From Salvia splendens (taxonomy: Eukaryota; Streptophyta; Magnoliopsida; Lamiales; Lamiaceae), in NCBI RefSeq assembly GCF_004379255.2, contig NC_056051.1, positions 3,932,062-3,996,061 of the forward strand: DNA of 64,000 bases, in the 5' to 3' direction. The position numbers were made by a program, and so were the translations under genes. The notes beneath the pieces were generated by a model, which saw nothing but the letters and a program-made list of their open reading frames with translations, was not told where the DNA came from and ran no database searches. Position 1 is the stretch's first letter. Every line of letters starts with the position of its first letter. Positions 60,253 to 64,000 of this stretch are shown here, piece by piece.

Positions 60253-63200
60253 AAGAGATTAGTACGTTGACAAATTTATCTTAAACTTAATGAGTTTTTT
60301 TTTCATTCTAAATTTTAATTAATTAATTTTTCAGAAAAACAACACAAACAATTACGTCTATAAATTTGTGGTTTTGTAAGATGAATTTGTTGTAGCGTAT
60401 TAGATACCTATAAATACAAAAGTTCTAACAATCGATTATAGTATATGATTGTAGGTGTATTGATTAACATGAAAAACACTTGTCCCCTATAAGAGTTATG
60501 ACGCTGGCCAATATTATTATAAAATCAACGATTCCCATCATATCTACCAAAATATTATTCTATAGTAGTATTTTTTTTTAGTGCAATCTAATGGGGATTG
60601 TGGGCCATATTATCAGAGAAACCATGTATACAAAATCAAGCTGACAAAAAATAAAATTAAAGTTTGAGCATAACTAATGATTCTCATTTGGTAAAACAAA
60701 TAGTAGTAGTAGTAGTAACTTTTTGAAGAATATGATAATGCTCGAATGAAATTAAATAAAATTGAAATTTGGTCCTAACTTTATGTCACGAGTTGGAAAG
60801 CTAACCTAAAAACAATTCGTTGCAAAATTCATGGTCAAGTTAGTTCGGAAGTTGATTTAATACAGTTAAATTTAATTATAATTGCTTCTTATCACTTACG
60901 GTCATTATTAGTCTCTAACAAGTTGTTTAGACCACCAAATTTGACACATAACTAAAAGCAAAAAAAAAAACATTTAGTCATTTGAAAATTATTATAGCTT
61001 AGATGCACTATCAAAATCAATGACCAGATCAACATAAAAGTAAGAAATAATTTTATTCTTTGTTTACATGTTTTTCTGTGAAACTTGAATTTGATGAAGC
61101 GGCTTTAGTTAATGAGTAGTATTTTTAATTTGTAATTTCTTTGGCAAATATATGTTCCTTTTGTCTCTGGAAAATAATGTTGAAGTTTTATTTAAATCCT
61201 AAATAAATTGATTATAAACATTAATGTATAATACTCCTTATTAAGGATTGTGCATTTTGCATCGGTCATTAAAGTCGTGTACACATTTCAGACGTCTACC
61301 TTAATATTGATTTGAGGATTTGGTGACGATCGTGTGAAAATTTAGAGAAAACGAAAGTTCGTATATTTGGAGTCATATTTTGGAAATAAAATAAGAAGTC
61401 GATAATGATTTTCCATTTATTATGGTGATCATAATTACTCAAACTCTAAATTTATTTGGAGAGGAAACTCTTTTACTAATTAGATCGTGCTTTATTGTTA
61501 AAAAGCAAAACTGTTTCTATCATCTCAATTTCTAATTTGATAACCTATATCTTTTGCATCTAAAATGAAAAAAAAAATTATAACCTGTATTTTTAGATTG
61601 CTATTGTGCCACACAACTAGAGATGACCTCATGTGGGATCGGGGTCAATCGACCCTATAGTGAAACAATATAACATCAATCCTTAAAAGTTGGGATTCAC
61701 GTATGTTCTTCATTCTTTGTTCTTTATCAGCGATAACGATCAAACTACTTATGTATTTCAATGCCAACAATAATATTTTTTTATTGTATTTGACTCTCCA
61801 TTAGATCAATTTTTGAATGATCCATGACCCACGACATAACATGCATTCTTTTACCAAAGAAGCATTTTTCACTAAGCAATTTTCAATAATTATACAACGC
61901 CACATTAAGAACCTATGTCAACTCTAAACCAATATTTGTTACGTGGCTCATCTCTCTCGATAGGCTCAGTTAGCATATTTTTTATATAAAATATTATATA
62001 TATAAAAGTTTCTGATAGAAGTTGACGTGTCTTTTAAAATAAAATGGAACCATAATTCACATTCCAATTACTAGCATTTAATTTTGGACCCAATAGTTTG
62101 GTGCGTCTAATCCATTTCTCGTATCTCCATGCATGGAAATTAAATGATAGTACATGATATTTTATCAGAATCATTAATTTTCGCCATTCGAAATGTATTT
62201 ATTTGTTTAATTAAATAATTAATATCGAGAATGGGCTACGAAAGAGATGTGAGATCTACAATCAATGTACCAATGCATATAGTACTTGATGTGCATAGTG
62301 CTCCAATAATAATTGGTCCCATTAAAATTTCTTATTTATTAATAATAGAAAATTTGAAAAAGGAAACATGCATATGGCACTTGATGTGTATAGTTAGTAT
62401 ACTTCATATATGAATGGTCCCATTAAAGATCATTTTTTATCAATAATAGAAAAAATAAAAAAAGGAAGCATGGTGAATGGAATAAACTACTTATAAGAAA
62501 GGTGTAATTATGGTGAGAAATGATCAGTGATTTATTTAATTATAAGATTTGAAACATGAATGATTTGGATACGGTTATTTTTAATAATAATAATGCTGCA
62601 AATGATTTGTGAGCATCATCAATGATCTATTTAATTATATATGATTTGGAACATGAATGATTTTTAATTATGATCAAACTGCCCAAAAGTGATGGCAAAA
62701 AACACCAGATTTGTTTTAGAATTTATTTTATTCATCCCCCTCACAAAGCATATTAAATTGTACTACTATGGGCTGAACTAAATAGTGGTGGCCCAAGAAA
62801 GATGGTCTTTGCTGGTTGTATAATATATTTGGGCTTAGAGAGGCCCAACTCCAATCCTGTAGAAAACTGAAAAAGTATAGATTGTCACTTTTTTTTTTCT
62901 TAATAATAAAAAAAAAAACTCACTCTAAGATGTAGACGGCGACTATTTGTTCCAACCCGACACATAAACAAACTCACTCTAAGTAAGAAATAATATATGT
63001 TAAAAATATAACTTATTCATATATAACTTTTACATTAAATGAGGTGTTTATTTGATAGTACTAATCTTGTGTTTATATTTGAGTGAATTATAAAAAAAAT
63101 GACTCTGAATAATGATGTTTGCATATTTTTGTACTTGATATATATAAATATCACCATTCATCTTTGGACAAACACATAATCACATTTGAAGTATCTTTTC

Positions 63201-63700
63201 ACTATAGAGTTAATATATTGGAAACAACGTAAGAACTTTTTTGCGTCAAAAATTCTTTAAAGTTTTCATGAGATTTATCTAATTTTTGGCTATTTTCCTT
63301 AGGGGACCCAAAAACATATGTATATGTAAAAATAGATAATAATTTTTCATAATTGTCATGTAATAATTCTTAATGCAATATATTAAATCTATACACTAAA
63401 ATATTTTTTATTATTAAATTTAAAATTTAAAAAGTATTATATACGTATATATTTATAGCAACAATGTACATAAATAAATAGATAGATAGATATAATATCG
63501 CATAATATGATTATGTACATATAATTATGCATATAAAATTTTGTAAAATAAATCTAATTTTGTTTGATATTTTAATTATAACATAAAAGAAAAATGGATG
63601 CATTGAATAAAATGTTGAGAGAGAAATCAAATTTGAGAAATTATTAAGAAATTTATGGTAGGCAAAGAATGGTTGACCTATAAATTCAGTATTTGTCATC
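60253..63700. other. AT-rich intergenic DNA with small duplications
   Basis: No gene supported. A diverged direct repeat of about 105 bases sits at about 62,271-62,475 (ATGCATAT...CACTTGATGTG, then GGTCCCATTAAA). Another, shorter one sits at about 62,520-62,665 (GATTTGAAACATGAATGATT / GATTTGGAACATGAATGATT). Confidence 0.5.
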
Positions 63701-64000
63701 CTGTCCTTTTCCTCAGCTACAGCAACCAAACTCATCCTCTCTCTGCCATAATTCTAACTCATATTTCTTACAAAATCTTTTTTCACACCTTTTCTTCTGT
63801 GACACAGAAAGAGGGGGATACCCTTTGAGCTTTTGATCATCAAAAGGGTATCTTTATATTCTAATTTCAACAATTTCTGGTAACTATTCTTCTTCACTGT
63901 GATGGTTGTTCATCATTGTTTTCTTGATAACTGTGATAGGCTTTGGTGGCTTGTGTGGACTTTGTATCTAGTGTGAATTAGTATTAGTTTTGGTGTTGAT
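63701..64000 (+). other. Possible leader or promoter of a gene beyond the window
   Basis: GC content rises, and pyrimidine-rich stretches (CTCATCCTCTCTCTGCC, TCTTTTTTCACACCTTTTC) resemble a plant 5' leader. A near-palindrome at 63,818-63,853 (GATACCCTTT ... AAAGGGTATC) lies in it. No long open frame starts here, so the coding exon, if any, lies to the right. Confidence 0.35.

Overview
The window is nuclear DNA of a flowering plant, most likely a eudicot; Lamiales is only a guess. The evidence is spliced genes with GT-AG introns, AT-rich spacers, Stowaway and Harbinger MITEs, an Athila-type LTR retrotransposon and plant-specific gene families. Two ordinary host genes flank a large block of nested and adjacent transposons.

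Layout. 393-8002 (minus): a nine-exon CCCH zinc-finger gene of the ZC3H3 / Arabidopsis C3H7 type, with an expanded in-frame 23-residue tandem repeat and a Harbinger MITE in its promoter. 9.5-18.5 kb: MITEs, a 2.0-kb foldback transposon that splits an unrecognised gene, a Harbinger-derived fragment and a truncated CACTA element. 18.8-20.1 kb and 33.0-33.3 kb: broken kinase-like gene pieces. 20,291-32,666: two adjacent Mutator-like elements separated and bracketed by (TA)n tracts. The larger, about 10.2 kb, carries two convergent genes: a ULP1-like cysteine protease homologue whose catalytic His and Cys are replaced, and an intact-looking FAR1/MULE transposase with a SWIM finger. 34,674-49,867: a Harbinger transposon whose transposase is split by a 13.3-kb Athila-lineage retrotransposon. 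The Athila copy has an exact 5-bp target duplication, nearly identical LTRs, a 5' LTR lacking about 1.1 kb, one amber codon in each of its two ORFs and a striking dispersed CTGGTCAG motif. 52,032-56,442 (minus): a ten-exon receptor-like cytoplasmic kinase with an N-terminal universal-stress-protein domain; its first intron holds a six-copy 180-bp repeat carrying copies of its own splice acceptor. 56.5-64 kb: AT-rich intergenic DNA with Stowaway MITEs and, at the very end, what may be the leader of a further gene.

From memory, the two host genes correspond to Arabidopsis neighbours (At1g21570 and At1g21590). If so, the window is an ancient syntenic pair pushed about 44 kb apart by transposons. 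The most interesting candidates are the MULE with the pseudo-protease, the TA-tract targeting of two adjacent MULEs, and the repeated CTGGTCAG and hairpin signals in the Athila element. Exon coordinates were derived by hand from splice consensus and reading phase, not from transcript data.
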